Of a stretch of DNA of 14,847 nt, positions 14,632 to 14,847 are shown piece after piece. The first letter of the stretch is position 1; the number at the start of each line of letters is the position of its first letter. The translations under genes and the position numbers were made by a program. The stretch is from CAZQLE01 sp964593905 (GTDB lineage Bacteria; Chloroflexota; Anaerolineae; Anaerolineales; Anaerolineaceae). A model generated the notes under the pieces. That model saw only the letters and a program-made list of their open reading frames with translations, did not search any database and was not told the origin of the DNA. The stretch is from positions 1 through 14,847 of the forward strand of contig CAZQLE010000087.1 of NCBI GenBank assembly GCA_964593905.1, written 5' to 3'.

Positions 14632-14847
14632 CAGCGGTAGCTCCACCATGTGCGGTAGATTTCAATCAGGCGGCCGTTTTTTGATTCTGCTTTGCGGGGT
14701 GTGATTTCGACCAGGGGTAACAAATAGCGGCGGTCGTCTTCTGTTTTTGCCGTGATGGTGACACCTAATTTTTCATCCCAGCCTGCGATTTCCAACGCGG
14801 TTAATTGGCTGCCGCCTGGCAGCGGGACCTGCCCCTCGGTTTCTGAC
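14628..14847 (-). CDS. C-terminal fragment of an unrecognised gene, cut by the window edge
   Basis: Reading the minus strand from the right edge gives 72 uninterrupted codons and a TAA at 14630-14628. No start codon in this frame lies inside the window, so the 5' part is missing. The fragment is soluble-looking and mixed alpha/beta: a VPLPGGSQLTALEIAGWDEK stretch, then DDRRYLLPLVEITP, ending IEIYRTWWSYRC. The balanced composition, lack of stops and reasonable codon use support real coding. I do not recognise the family. Its stop overlaps the stop of the AhpD-like gene within a shared TTAA. Confidence 0.6.
   Translation of the reverse strand, partial: SETEGQVPLPGGSQLTALEIAGWDEKLGVTITAKTEDDRRYLLPLVEITPRKAESKNGRLIEIYRTWWSYRC

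Noticed and set aside
1..14847. CRISPR array, tRNA, rRNA, transposase, phage or toxin-antitoxin genes
   Set aside because: No spaced direct repeats, cloverleaf sequence, insertion-sequence ends or relevant protein motifs were seen on either strand.

Overview
The window looks like bacterial chromosomal DNA of moderate G+C (judged by eye). It is dense with housekeeping and accessory genes and shows no mobile elements, rRNA, tRNA or CRISPR array. The gene set suggests a menaquinone-using, possibly Chloroflexota (Anaerolineae-like) bacterium: MenA and MenG-type enzymes, a DUF4013 membrane protein, a CrtY-family lycopene cyclase, and a zinc-ribbon/TPR protein next to a DUF697 GTPase. That lineage is inferred from remembered gene combinations, not from a search.

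Layout. (1) Positions 179-3204, plus strand: an ANKH/MATE-like membrane transporter overlaps by 4 nt an ABC-F ATPase. (2) Positions 3196-7631, minus strand, read from 7631 down: a YcgN-family cysteine-cluster protein, a YjjX-type inosine/xanthosine triphosphatase, a lycopene cyclase-family flavoprotein and a RecD2 helicase. They are joined by a 4-nt gap, a GTGA overlap and a TAATG overlap. (3) Positions 7788-9292, plus strand: a DUF4013 membrane protein, then a UbiE/MenG methyltransferase. (4) Positions 9284-14154, minus strand, read from 14154 down: a Dus tRNA-dihydrouridine synthase, a small four-helix membrane protein, a TPR plus double zinc-ribbon protein, a GTPase with a DUF697 membrane domain, and MenA, all with overlaps or gaps of at most 20 nt. 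(5) Positions 14266-14631, plus strand: a carboxymuconolactone decarboxylase/AhpD-like protein. (6) Positions 14628-14847, minus strand: the C-terminal part of an unrecognised gene that runs off the window.

How the genes fit together. MenA prenylates 1,4-dihydroxy-2-naphthoate and the MenG-type enzyme methylates the product, so the last two steps of menaquinone synthesis lie tail to tail on opposite strands. The zinc-ribbon/TPR protein and the GTPase-DUF697 protein look like partners in an uncharacterised membrane-associated process, and this is the best candidate here for an undescribed system. The ANKH-like transporter and the ABC-F protein are probably translationally coupled. The ycgN-yjjX-crtY-recD2 cluster mixes nucleotide-pool cleaning, DNA repair and a carotenoid-type enzyme without other carotenoid genes in view.

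Two structural habits recur. All three convergent gene pairs overlap at their 3' ends (9, 9 and 4 nt) with no convincing intrinsic terminator. Two operon starts have a -10-like hexamer so close to the ATG that the mRNA would be leaderless or nearly so. No gene-free stretch exceeds 300 bases.
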